This document shows, one piece after another, positions 43,546 through 52,149 of a stretch of DNA of 64,000 nt; positions within the stretch are counted from its first letter, which is position 1, and every line of letters begins with the position of its first letter. The notes under the pieces were generated by a model that saw only the letters and a list, made by a program, of their open reading frames with translations, was not told the DNA's origin and made no database searches. Source of the DNA: Formosa sp030427735. GTDB lineage: Bacteria > Bacteroidota > Bacteroidia > Flavobacteriales > Flavobacteriaceae. A program made the translations under genes and the position numbers. Location: assembly GCF_051200825.1 (NCBI RefSeq), contig NZ_CP195158.1, forward strand, positions 682,001 to 746,000, given 5' to 3'.

Positions 43546-44817
43546 ATGTCATTTAATTCACTAGGCTTATCTGATGCCTTATTGAAAGCAATCAATAAAA
43601 AAGGATACAACACACCTTCACCCATTCAACAAAAAGCTATCCCGCCAATTTTAGAAGGTAAAGATGTTTTGGCTTCGGCCCAAACCGGAACAGGAAAAAC
43701 AGCAGGGTTTACTTTGCCCTTATTACAAATTTTGTCTGAACAGACGACTCAAAAACGGCGACCTGTACGGGCATTAATACTTACTCCAACTCGAGAATTA
43801 GCCGCTCAGATTTACGATAATGTAAAAGAATATAGCGAATTTTTAGATTTACGCTCTGCCGTTATTTTTGGTGGTGTAAATCAGAAACCACAAGCTGCTC
43901 AATTACGACAAGGTGTCGATGTATTAGTAGCAACTCCTGGTAGATTATTAGATTTGTGCAACCAAGGATTATTATCATTAAAGCAAGTAGAAATATTTGT
44001 TCTAGACGAAGCCGACCGTATGTTAGATATGGGCTTTCTTAGAGATATAGAAAAAATAATGACCCTAATACCTGCACAACGTCAGAATTTAATGTTTTCG
44101 GCAACGTTTTCTAAAGACATTAAAAAGCTGGCTCATGGTATTTTAAATCAGCCTGTTCATGTTGAAGCGACACCGGAAAATAGTACAGTAGATGTTATTC
44201 AACAAAAAGTATATCGCGTTGCTAAGGGAAAGAAAATAGGATTAATTATAAAGTTAATTTCCGATGGAAATTGGAAACAAGTTTTAGTTTTTACTAGAAC
44301 AAAACATGGTGCTAATAATTTAACAAAAAAGTTGATTGCGGCAGGGATAACAGCTGCAGCTATTCATGGAAATAAAAGCCAGGGTGCTAGAACAAAAGCT
44401 TTAGCTGGTTTTAAAGATGGAAGCATACGCGTTATGGTTGCAACAGATATTGCAGCACGTGGGTTAGATATCCCTTTGTTACCACACGTTATTAATTTTG
44501 AAATACCTAATATTTCAGAAGATTATGTGCATCGTATTGGTAGAACTGGTAGAGCTGGAGCTAGTGGGGAAGCCATATCGCTGGTAAGTGCAGACGAAAC
44601 CACTTTTTTAAGAGATATTCAAAAATTAATAGGTATAAAAATTCCTGTAGAAATTGTTGAAGGTTTTGAACCCGATCCGAATGCTTCAACCGAACCTATT
44701 AATCAAAGTCAAGGACGCTCTAGAAGTAGAAATCCAAGAGCAAAAACAGGTGATAGAAGTTCAAACAAAAGTAACTCGTCAAACTCTGGGCGTAGATCTC
44801 GGGAAAGAAGGAGGTAG
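43546..44817 (+). CDS. rhlE: DEAD-box RNA helicase, RhlE-like
   Basis: A 423-aa helicase with all motifs in order: Q motif 'GYNTPSPIQQKAIP', motif I 'ASAQTGTGKT', Ia 'PTRELAAQ', 'GG' and 'TPGR', II 'VLDEADRMLDMG', III 'FSATF', IV 'VLVFTRTKH', V 'ATDIAARGLDIP', VI 'HRIGRTGRAG'. A basic Arg/Ser/Asn-rich tail of about 45 residues ('SQGRSRSRNPRAKTGDRSSN') likely binds RNA. RhlE-type proteins remodel ribosomal RNA or mRNA structure. It is followed 3 bp later by the VF530 gene. Confidence 0.93.
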   Translation: MSFNSLGLSDALLKAINKKGYNTPSPIQQKAIPPILEGKDVLASAQTGTGKTAGFTLPLLQILSEQTTQKRRPVRALILTPTRELAAQIYDNVKEYSEFLDLRSAVIFGGVNQKPQAAQLRQGVDVLVATPGRLLDLCNQGLLSLKQVEIFVLDEADRMLDMGFLRDIEKIMTLIPAQRQNLMFSATFSKDIKKLAHGILNQPVHVEATPENSTVDVIQQKVYRVAKGKKIGLIIKLISDGNWKQVLVFTRTKHGANNLTKKLIAAGITAAAIHGNKSQGARTKALAGFKDGSIRVMVATDIAARGLDIPLLPHVINFEIPNISEDYVHRIGRTGRAGASGEAISLVSADETTFLRDIQKLIGIKIPVEIVEGFEPDPNASTEPINQSQGRSRSRNPRAKTGDRSSNKSNSSNSGRRSRERRR

Positions 44818-44820
44818 AAT

Positions 44821-45045
44821 ATGGCTAGTCAACCAAATAATCCCTTACATGGTGTGAAATTAGAGCAGATTTTAATGGAGCTTCAGGCACATTATGGTTG
44901 GGAATATATGGGCTACACTATTAATATTCGTTGTTTTACACACGACCCGTCTATAAAATCGAGTTTAAAATTTTTACGCCGTACCCCATGGGCAAGAACA
45001 AAAGTAGAGCAAATGTATCTACAGATGCTAGAAAAAAATAATTAA
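44821..45045 (+). CDS. VF530-family DNA-binding protein
   Basis: A 74-aa protein matching the VF530 family: 'NPLHGVKLEQILMELQAHYG', 'GYTINIRCFTHDPSIKSSLK' and 'FLRRTPWARTKVEQMYL'. The fold is compact and helical. These proteins are annotated as DNA-binding from structure; their biological role is unknown. It starts 3 bp after the helicase stop, so it is co-transcribed and probably translationally coupled. Confidence 0.9.
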   Translation: MASQPNNPLHGVKLEQILMELQAHYGWEYMGYTINIRCFTHDPSIKSSLKFLRRTPWARTKVEQMYLQMLEKNN

Positions 45046-45122
45046 GGGTTTTGTTTTAGTTTTAACTAAGACAAAAGAAGTATTTTTACTAAAATCATAT
45101 TAATCATTAAATCACTTAAATT

Positions 45123-45527
45123 ATGAAAAAAACAGTTGTATTAATGGCTTTAGCTCTAGGAGTTGCAAGCTTTACAGGATGCCATTCTTCGAAGTCGGCG
45201 GCAAGCGATGTTACAAGTTCTGCAGTGTCAGACATGAGTGCAGACCAAATGAAATCTTATTTTTTAAACAATCCAGATGCTCAAGCTAAAGTAAAAGAAG
45301 CATTAGTAGATGAAGATTCTCCGTTAAGACGTCAAGCGACAGAATACTTAAAATCTAACCCAGATACACAAGCTAAGGTTACCGATTTTTTAACTAAAAA
45401 CCCAGGTGCTAAAGGAAATTTAATGAAGTATGTAATGGATAACCCAGAACTTACACAAAAATTAATGAATTGGATTTCTAGTAACCCAGACATTCTTAAA
45501 AAAGCATTAAGTTTAGTGGGGATGTAA
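45123..45527 (+). CDS. Lipoprotein with 14-residue NP repeats (134 aa)
   Basis: Signal peptide and lipobox 'SFTGC' (Cys20), then a Ser/Ala linker. From about residue 45 to the end there are six related units of about 14 residues, each starting NP (once SP): 'NPDAQAKVKEALVD', 'SPLRRQATEYLKS', 'NPDTQAKVTDFLTK', 'NPGAKGNLMKYVMD', 'NPELTQKLMNWISS' and 'NPDILKKALSLVGM'. Each unit is predicted to be a short amphipathic helix ended by the NP turn, a solenoid-like array. Domain family not recognised. Location is presumably periplasmic or outer membrane. Ends in a terminator. Confidence 0.75.
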   Translation: MKKTVVLMALALGVASFTGCHSSKSAASDVTSSAVSDMSADQMKSYFLNNPDAQAKVKEALVDEDSPLRRQATEYLKSNPDTQAKVTDFLTKNPGAKGNLMKYVMDNPELTQKLMNWISSNPDILKKALSLVGM

Positions 45528-45550
45528 TTCCGCTATCAATTTAAAATTTA

Positions 45551-45587
45551 AAGCGATTAAGATACCTTCTTGGTCGCTTTTTTTATT
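45551..45587 (+). terminator. Intrinsic terminator after the NP-repeat lipoprotein
   Basis: GCGATTAAG pairs with CTTGGTCGC using two G-U pairs over a short loop, followed by seven or more T. It lies about 25 bp past the stop codon. Confidence 0.75.
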
Positions 45588-45611
45588 TTATGCACTTTAG
45601 TGGTTGTAGGC

Positions 45612-45645
45612 TTTGTGTAAAAGCGAATTTAATAGTGTAACTTTG
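45612..45645 (+). promoter_or_regulatory. Promoter of era
   Basis: TTTG at 45612-45615 and TAACTTTG at 45638-45645 (TAnnTTTG match), 22 bp apart, precede the ATG at 45668 by about 22 bp. This follows the Bacteroidetes promoter layout. Confidence 0.6.
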
Positions 45646-45667
45646 CAACGGTTTAATACGAAGTACT

Positions 45668-46552
45668 ATGAGTCATAAAGCAGGTTTTGTAAATATTATA
45701 GGTAACCCAAATGTGGGAAAATCTACCTTAATGAATGCCTTTGTAGGCGAAAAATTATCCATAATCACATCTAAGGCACAAACAACCCGACATCGTATTT
45801 TGGGGATTGTAAATGGCGATGATTTTCAAGTGATTTTATCGGATACGCCAGGTATTATTAAACCCGCTTACGAATTACAAACATCGATGATGGATTTTGT
45901 AAAATCGGCTTTCGAAGATGCAGATATTTTAGTGTATATGGTAGAAATAGGAGAAACCGAACTAAAAGACGAAGCCTTTTTTAATAAAATTACAAATGCT
46001 AAAATCCCTGTTTTATTATTACTTAATAAAATCGATAAGTCCGATCAGGAACAATTAGAAACCCAAGTGCAGCTTTGGCAAGCTAAAGTGCCAAATGCAG
46101 AAATATATCCTATCTCGGCATTAGAAGGGTTTAATGTTTCCGAAGTATTTACCAGAATTATAGATTTGTTACCAGTGTCGCCACCATTTTATCCAAAAGA
46201 CCAATTAACCGATAAACCTGAGCGTTTTTTTATAAACGAAACCATACGCGAAAAAATTCTATTGCATTACAAAAAGGAGATTCCATATGCTGTAGAAGTT
46301 GATACCGAAGAGTTTTTAGAAGAAGACGATATTATACGTGTACGCTCTGTAATTATGGTAGAGCGCGATACTCAAAAAGGCATTATAATAGGCCATAAAG
46401 GCGCAGCTTTAAAACGTGTAGGTGTTGAAGCTAGAAAGGATTTGGAAACTTTTTTTGGAAAACAAATTCACATAGAGTTATATGTGAAAGTAAATAAGAA
46501 TTGGCGTACAAACACCAACCAGTTACGTCGCTTTGGGTATAATCAAAAATAA
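45668..46552 (+). CDS. era: GTPase Era
   Basis: A 294-aa ribosome-assembly GTPase acting on 16S rRNA. G domain: G1 'GNPNVGKSTL', G3 'DTPGI', G4 'LNKID', G5 'ISAL'. A KH domain follows (about 215-294; 'VEVDTEEFLEEDDIIRVRSV', 'IIIGHKGAALKRVGVEARKD'). Length is as in other Era proteins. It precedes the minus-strand membrane gene and der. Confidence 0.96.
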   Translation: MSHKAGFVNIIGNPNVGKSTLMNAFVGEKLSIITSKAQTTRHRILGIVNGDDFQVILSDTPGIIKPAYELQTSMMDFVKSAFEDADILVYMVEIGETELKDEAFFNKITNAKIPVLLLLNKIDKSDQEQLETQVQLWQAKVPNAEIYPISALEGFNVSEVFTRIIDLLPVSPPFYPKDQLTDKPERFFINETIREKILLHYKKEIPYAVEVDTEEFLEEDDIIRVRSVIMVERDTQKGIIIGHKGAALKRVGVEARKDLETFFGKQIHIELYVKVNKNWRTNTNQLRRFGYNQK

Positions 46553-46554
46553 GT

Positions 46555-47049
46555 TTAAAGGTCTAGTGTGTTTTTCATAAATTGATGTAACAACAGCATG
46601 TCTTTTTTTCCTTTAAATCGGCCTGTGCGACCAATAAAGTACAGTACAAACCAAAGTATAATCATGCCAATACAAACAGTTAATTGTAGCGAATAACAGT
46701 TGTTTAATACCCAATTGGAATAGCCCCAAATGGCAAATCCAATAAAAATTAAAATCACCATAAAGTGTAAAAATATAAATAAGGTCCAAACGGTTGGGTT
46801 AGGGCCAAACAAGCCATAAAGTTTACAACTTTTTTCGTCTATAGCGTTAATTTCTAAATGCAATTGTGGCGACCAAAAGTGTTGTTTGTGCTTGGGAATA
46901 CGTATAAAAACATGATCGTCTACACGAGAAATAACAAAATCAGACTGTTGGGTTTTCATGGTTTCAAAGCGTTGTAAAGCAGCGCTGTTAGTCGTATTTA
47001 AAACCATGTTAAATCGTGGTCTAAGCACAATGTCGTTATCTAAAATCAT
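46555..47049 (-). CDS. Two-helix membrane protein of unknown function (164 aa)
   Basis: The N-terminal 90 residues are soluble, with strand-rich features. Two transmembrane helices follow ('WTLFIFLHFMVILIFIGFAI' and 'LQLTVCIGMIILWFVLYFIG'), then a short basic tail. It lies between the era and der genes in antisense orientation, 3 bp after era ends. No domain is recognised. Similar small membrane proteins occur in Flavobacteriaceae. Confidence 0.7.
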   Translation of the reverse strand: MILDNDIVLRPRFNMVLNTTNSAALQRFETMKTQQSDFVISRVDDHVFIRIPKHKQHFWSPQLHLEINAIDEKSCKLYGLFGPNPTVWTLFIFLHFMVILIFIGFAIWGYSNWVLNNCYSLQLTVCIGMIILWFVLYFIGRTGRFKGKKDMLLLHQFMKNTLDL

Positions 47050-47109
47050 GTTTTTTTAAATCTTTATAGAAAGCGTTAAAATACAGTTTTTTCTTAAACT
47101 TGTAAACAC

Positions 47110-47117
47110 TACCTTTG
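47110..47117 (+). promoter_or_regulatory. Probable -7 element of der
   Basis: TACCTTTG fits TAnnTTTG and lies 17 bp before the der ATG at 47135. The -33 element is poor. Confidence 0.4.
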
Positions 47118-47134
47118 CAGACAATTATAAGGAT

Positions 47135-48442
47135 ATGAGTAGTATAGTAGCTATAGTAGGAAGACCAAATGTTGGAAAATCAACATTTTTTAATCGTTTA
47201 ATTCAACGTCGCGAAGCTATTGTAGATGCCGTTAGCGGAGTTACAAGAGATAGACATTACGGTAAAAGTGATTGGAACGGAAGGGAGTTTTCGTTAATCG
47301 ATACCGGTGGTTATGTAAAAGGAAGCGACGATGTTTTTGAAGCCGAAATCGATAAGCAAGTAGAATTGGCTATAGATGAAGCCGATGCCATTATTTTTAT
47401 GGTAGATGTCGAAACAGGCGTAACGGGTATGGACGAAGATGTTGCACGGTTATTACGCAAGGTTACAAAACCAGTGTTTTTGGTTGTTAATAAAGTAGAT
47501 AACGCGAAACGTGCTGAAGATGCTGTTGAGTTCTATGCCTTAGGTTTGGGCGAATATTATACCATTGCAAGTATAAACGGTAGTGGAACAGGCGATTTGT
47601 TAGATGCAATTGTAGAGGCATTACCAGAACAAGAAGAAGAGGAGGAAGCCGAAGAATTACCACGTTTTGCAGTAGTAGGACGGCCAAATGCAGGAAAATC
47701 GTCGTTTATTAATGCCTTAATTGGCGAAGATCGTTACATTGTAACGGATATTGCAGGAACAACTCGCGATGCTATAGATACGAAATACAACCGATTTGGA
47801 TTTGAATTTAATTTGGTAGATACCGCGGGAATCCGTCGTAAATCTAAAGTTAAAGAAGATTTAGAGTTCTATTCGGTAATGCGTAGTGTACGTGCTATAG
47901 AACATAGCGATGTGTGTATTTTGATTTTAGATGCTACACGTGGTTTTGATGGTCAAGTACAGAATATTTTTTGGTTGGCAGAGCGTAACCGTAAAGGAAT
48001 CGTTATTTTGGTAAATAAATGGGATCTTGTAGAGAAAGAAACCAACTCGGCTAAAGAATACGAAAAACGCATCCGTAAGGAAATAGAACCTTTTACAGAT
48101 GTGCCTATTGTGTTTATTTCGGTACTAAACAAGCAGCGTATTTTTAAAGCTATAGAAACTGCTGTAGAAGTGTACCAAAACAGAGCTAAAAAAATAAAAA
48201 CCAGTGTGCTTAACGAGGTCTTATTGCCGATAATCGAAAATTATCCGCCGCCAGCCTATAAAGCAAAATATGTGAAAATTAAATTCATTACACAATTGCC
48301 TACGCCACAGCCACAGTTTGCATTTTTTTGTAATTTGCCGCAGTATGTAAAAGAGCCTTATAAACGTTTTCTAGAAAATAAACTCCGAGAGCATTTCGAT
48401 TTTAAAGGTGTGCCAATTAGTGTGTATATGCGTAAAAAATAA
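47135..48442 (+). CDS. der: GTPase Der (EngA)
   Basis: A 435-aa protein with two consecutive G domains: first 'GRPNVGKSTFF', 'DTGGY', 'VNKVD'; second 'GRPNAGKSSFINAL', 'DTAGI', 'VNKWD'. An acidic linker (EEEEEAEE) separates them. A C-terminal KH-like domain ends 'KGVPISVYMRKK'. It matures the 50S subunit. Length and order are canonical. Followed by a terminator. Confidence 0.97.
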   Translation: MSSIVAIVGRPNVGKSTFFNRLIQRREAIVDAVSGVTRDRHYGKSDWNGREFSLIDTGGYVKGSDDVFEAEIDKQVELAIDEADAIIFMVDVETGVTGMDEDVARLLRKVTKPVFLVVNKVDNAKRAEDAVEFYALGLGEYYTIASINGSGTGDLLDAIVEALPEQEEEEEAEELPRFAVVGRPNAGKSSFINALIGEDRYIVTDIAGTTRDAIDTKYNRFGFEFNLVDTAGIRRKSKVKEDLEFYSVMRSVRAIEHSDVCILILDATRGFDGQVQNIFWLAERNRKGIVILVNKWDLVEKETNSAKEYEKRIRKEIEPFTDVPIVFISVLNKQRIFKAIETAVEVYQNRAKKIKTSVLNEVLLPIIENYPPPAYKAKYVKIKFITQLPTPQPQFAFFCNLPQYVKEPYKRFLENKLREHFDFKGVPISVYMRKK

Positions 48443-48471
48443 AATAGTAAATATCAATATTTTTAACAATA

Positions 48472-48509
48472 AACCCTGTCTTTTTATAAAAGGCAGGGTT
48501 GTTTTTTTA
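48472..48509 (+). terminator. Intrinsic terminator after der
   Basis: AACCCTG pairs with CAGGGTT, extended by TTTT/AAAA in the loop region, and is followed by seven T. Confidence 0.85.
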
Positions 48510-48612
48510 TAAGCTATTAAACTTTTTGTCAAATTTACAGTCAAAGTTTTAAATGCTTTTATTGTTGTTACAATAAAGGTGCAATGCTATTAATTTTTAG
48601 TTTTCGTTTTTT

Positions 48613-51327
48613 ATGAAATATTTTATAATGCTGTTATTAACAATTGCCTTTGGTACAGCGTATTCACAATCTAAAACGTTCGAAATTTCAGGGCAGCTGT
48701 TGGCTCGCGATGTTAACGAACCCTTAGAAGCCGCAACAGTGTATTTACAGCGAATTCAGGATAGTACTTTGGTGGCTTATGGGATAACCGATGCTAAAGG
48801 CGTATTTCATATAGAAGGAAAAACATCCGAAGATAGATTAAACATTTTTATGTCGTATTTGGGATATAAAACCTATGCTAAAGTCATTGAAGTTTCATCT
48901 AAAGACATAAAACTTCCCACATTATTTTTAGAAGCCCAAGATAATGCATTAGATGAGGTTGTTATAAAATCTACTGCACCTATTACATTTAAACGAGATA
49001 CATTGGAGTATAATGTGAATTCTTTTAAAACTAAAAAAGATGCTAATGTAGAAGACGTATTAAAAGTACTGCCGGGCGTAGAAATAGATCAAGATGGCGT
49101 TATAACGGTAAATGGTGTGGCTGTAGATAACGTTTTGGTTAATGGTAAATCGTTTTTTGGAGACGATCCTACTATAGCTACTCGAAATTTAACTAAAGAC
49201 ATTATAAAAAAAATACAGATCGTCGATACCAAAACCAAAGATCAAGCCTTTGTTGGTGAGGCTGGAGAACAAGAAAACAAAACTATAAATTTAACAATAG
49301 ACGAAGATAAGAATAAAGGCCGATTTGGCAGACTTTCTGCTGCGGGTGGTACCGATGAACGTTACGAAATGTCTGGAATATACAATCAGTTTAAGGGCGA
49401 TAAACGGTTAAGTGTTTTGGCAGGAGGTAATAATATTAATGCACCGGGTTTTAGCAATTCGGAACTTAACGACACTTTTGGTAGAGGCGGAAGTAGAGAA
49501 TACAGTTCGGGCAGAGGTAATGGTATTGTAACTTCAAAAAATATTGGTGCCAATTACACCGATTCGCCATCAAAAGACAACGAGTTTAATGGCGATTATT
49601 TTTATGCTCGAAGCGATTCCGATGAAAGACAGAAAATAGATAAAGAAATTTTTCTGCCAGATTCTAAATACTATACCTCCGAGCAGTCAACTAACTTCGT
49701 GACCAACCAAAGCCATAAAGTAAATTTGAACTACGAAACCGAATTAGATTCTACTGTTTTGTTAACCATTAGGCCAAGGTTTGAAGCCAATTCAAGTACC
49801 GAAGAATGGTTTAGCGAAGAACAGTCTTTTAATGAAGATCGGGAGTTAAGCAACCAATCTGTTAGTCGTATTAGCGAGGATAATACAGCGCAGCAATTTT
49901 CGGGAGATTTGGCAACCACAAAGCGTATAGGTAAACAAGGTGGATTTGTAAGATTTAGAATGAACGCTCATTTTAGCGCGAGCGATTCCGATAAATTTTT
50001 GGAATCAGAAACTAACTATTATGGCGATACACCAAGCGACGAGATTAGAAACCAGTTCGAAGATGGTAAACAATCTCAGCATCAATTAGGATCCGAAGTT
50101 AGATTTCGTGTGCCGCTTATTGCAGAGAAACTGATGTTAGATGCCGAATACGATTACAATTCCAGAACAACAACAAGTAAATTATCAACCTTCGATTATA
50201 ACGAATCCAATCAAGATTATACAGATTTTAATTTCGACCAGAGTACAGATTTCGAAAATGAAAATGTTACCGCAACACCAGAATTAGGACTGAGATATAA
50301 TGGCGATAAATGGTATTTTAGAACCGAGTTGGGATACGATTTTATTCAACTGTCGTCTAAAGATGCCCTCCGTCCAGAATTGAATTTTAATCAGGACTTT
50401 TCGCAAATAAAACTCAGTTCTACCTTTGGGTATCGTGTAAAGTCTAAAATGTCTGTTCGTGTGCAATACCGTTTACGAAACGAGGCGCCTAGTATTTCTC
50501 AGTTACAACCGTATGTAGATATTAGCAATCCGCTACACATTATTCAAGGAAATCCAGCATTAGAGATGACACAAAATCATAGAGTGCATGCTCGTTTTAA
50601 TACTACAAATTACAATAAAGGCTTTGGCTTTTTCGGTTATGCGAATTTAACTTTATTGGATAATAATGTAGTTAGAAAATCTGTAATAGATGAGAATTTG
50701 GTAAAACGATCTACCTATGTAAATGTCGATGGGAATTATAATTTAGACGTCAGGCTTAATGCGTCAAAAAAAATTAATTTAGATTCTATTACTTCATTAA
50801 GATTAGTGGTAGGGGCGCGTCCTGCCTTGCAACATAATGTTAATTTTAATAACGATGTACAATACACGAGCACGGTGCGCGCTCTCGAGCCTTCGTGTGG
50901 CGTAGTTTACGAAATGCCCGATGTTTTCGAGATAGAAACTTCTTATTCGGCGCAATTTTCTAAGGGAACATATAGTATAGATACGTTTGAAGATACCCAG
51001 TTTACCATCCATCGATTACGATTAAATACAGCCACTTATATGCTTAAAGGGTTCGAGTGGAGAAATAATATAAATTATAGTTATAACTCTAATATTTCCG
51101 ACGGATTTCAAAAAAGCGCATGGTTCTGGAACAGTACTTTATCGTATGCCTTGCTAAACGATAGTGCTTATGTTACCCTCAAAGCTTACGATATCTTAAA
51201 TCAAAACACCAATGCCCGTCGTGTGGTTAATCAAGATTATATTCAAGATAGCGAGAGTAATTTGCTTCAGCAATATTTTTTAATTGGTTTTAGTTGGAAA
51301 TTCAATAGTCTGGGGTCAAATGGTTAG
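48613..51327 (+). CDS. TonB-dependent receptor-like outer-membrane beta-barrel protein
   Basis: A 904-aa protein with a signal peptide, an N-terminal carboxypeptidase-regulatory-like domain ('ISGQLLARDVNEPLEAATVY', 'MSYLGYKTYAKVIEV'), a TonB-like plug ('ITVNGVAVDNVLVNGKSFFG', then 'IVDTKTKDQAFVGE') and an outer-membrane barrel of the OMP_b-brl_3 type. There is no SusD partner and no TonB box that I can place. Ligand unknown. Outer-membrane location is inferred. It starts the region before a TPR gene. Confidence 0.88.
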   Translation: MKYFIMLLLTIAFGTAYSQSKTFEISGQLLARDVNEPLEAATVYLQRIQDSTLVAYGITDAKGVFHIEGKTSEDRLNIFMSYLGYKTYAKVIEVSSKDIKLPTLFLEAQDNALDEVVIKSTAPITFKRDTLEYNVNSFKTKKDANVEDVLKVLPGVEIDQDGVITVNGVAVDNVLVNGKSFFGDDPTIATRNLTKDIIKKIQIVDTKTKDQAFVGEAGEQENKTINLTIDEDKNKGRFGRLSAAGGTDERYEMSGIYNQFKGDKRLSVLAGGNNINAPGFSNSELNDTFGRGGSREYSSGRGNGIVTSKNIGANYTDSPSKDNEFNGDYFYARSDSDERQKIDKEIFLPDSKYYTSEQSTNFVTNQSHKVNLNYETELDSTVLLTIRPRFEANSSTEEWFSEEQSFNEDRELSNQSVSRISEDNTAQQFSGDLATTKRIGKQGGFVRFRMNAHFSASDSDKFLESETNYYGDTPSDEIRNQFEDGKQSQHQLGSEVRFRVPLIAEKLMLDAEYDYNSRTTTSKLSTFDYNESNQDYTDFNFDQSTDFENENVTATPELGLRYNGDKWYFRTELGYDFIQLSSKDALRPELNFNQDFSQIKLSSTFGYRVKSKMSVRVQYRLRNEAPSISQLQPYVDISNPLHIIQGNPALEMTQNHRVHARFNTTNYNKGFGFFGYANLTLLDNNVVRKSVIDENLVKRSTYVNVDGNYNLDVRLNASKKINLDSITSLRLVVGARPALQHNVNFNNDVQYTSTVRALEPSCGVVYEMPDVFEIETSYSAQFSKGTYSIDTFEDTQFTIHRLRLNTATYMLKGFEWRNNINYSYNSNISDGFQKSAWFWNSTLSYALLNDSAYVTLKAYDILNQNTNARRVVNQDYIQDSESNLLQQYFLIGFSWKFNSLGSNG

Positions 51328-51357
51328 ACGTTAAGGGAGAAACTGTATTTTTGTAAT

Positions 51358-52104
51358 ATGAAACGTATTGCAAGTGTTTTTGTTTTAACTATATGTGGTG
51401 TTGTTCAAATAGGATTTTCGCAATCGTATTTAAACGTGGCACAGCATTATTTCGAAACCGAGCAATATGCCAATGTTGTTGAAACCTTATCGGCTAACAC
51501 ATCTTTTAATAATTATGAAGCCATAGAGTTGTTGGGCGATGCTTATGCGCATCAGCAATTGTGGGGCGAGGCGATAGCTCAGTATTCCGTTTTGGTCGAA
51601 GAAAAACCCCATGTAGCTCAATATCATTATAAGTATGGCGGTGCTAAAGCTATGAAAGCCTTGTCAGGGAGTAAATGGCAGGCCTTACCCTTGGTGTTTG
51701 ATGCTAAAGATGCCTTTTTAAAAGCAGCCAGTTTAGATGCTCAGCATATCGATACGCGTTGGGCGTTGGTTAAGCTTTATATGGAATTACCTGGTATTTT
51801 TGGCGGAAGCACAGATAAAGCACTACATTATGCCGATGAGCTAGAAGCTATTTCTCGCGTAGATGGCCATTTGGCTAAAGGTTTTATATACGAAAAAGAA
51901 GTCAACATCAATCTGGCGGAACAGCATTACAAAACGGCTTTAAACCTTGGGCAATCTAAAACCTGTTTCAATACTTTGGCCGATTTTTATTTAAAAAATG
52001 GAGAAAATGCAGCTGCTAAAGCAGTGCTTCAGTCGGCATTTCAAACTTTGGATGATACGAGTTTTCTGGATAAAATAGCGCAGATTGAAAGCGAAATGCA
52101 TTAA
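51358..52104 (+). CDS. TPR-repeat exported protein
   Basis: A 248-aa protein with a signal peptide ('MKRIASVFVLTICGVVQIGF') and TPR-like repeats ('LNVAQHYFETEQYANVVETL', 'AYAHQQLWGEAIAQYSVLVE', 'FLKAASLDAQHIDTRWALVK', 'AEQHYKTALNLGQSKTCFNT'). It starts 31 bp after the outer-membrane receptor gene, probably in one operon. Specific function unknown. Confidence 0.8.
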   Translation: MKRIASVFVLTICGVVQIGFSQSYLNVAQHYFETEQYANVVETLSANTSFNNYEAIELLGDAYAHQQLWGEAIAQYSVLVEEKPHVAQYHYKYGGAKAMKALSGSKWQALPLVFDAKDAFLKAASLDAQHIDTRWALVKLYMELPGIFGGSTDKALHYADELEAISRVDGHLAKGFIYEKEVNINLAEQHYKTALNLGQSKTCFNTLADFYLKNGENAAAKAVLQSAFQTLDDTSFLDKIAQIESEMH

Positions 52105-52149
52105 AAACACCGCGTAAACCTGTATATTTACAATCTTCAAAATAAGTTT

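Noticed and set aside
48558..48577. Small perfect hairpin TTTATTGT-TGTT-ACAATAAA before the outer-membrane receptor gene
   Set aside because: AT-only 8-bp stem in AT-rich DNA; no T-tract and no further evidence of function.
51346..51353. TATTTTTG -7-like box immediately before the TPR gene ATG
   Set aside because: It would give a leaderless start, and the gene is only 31 bp after the outer-membrane receptor gene, so co-transcription is simpler.
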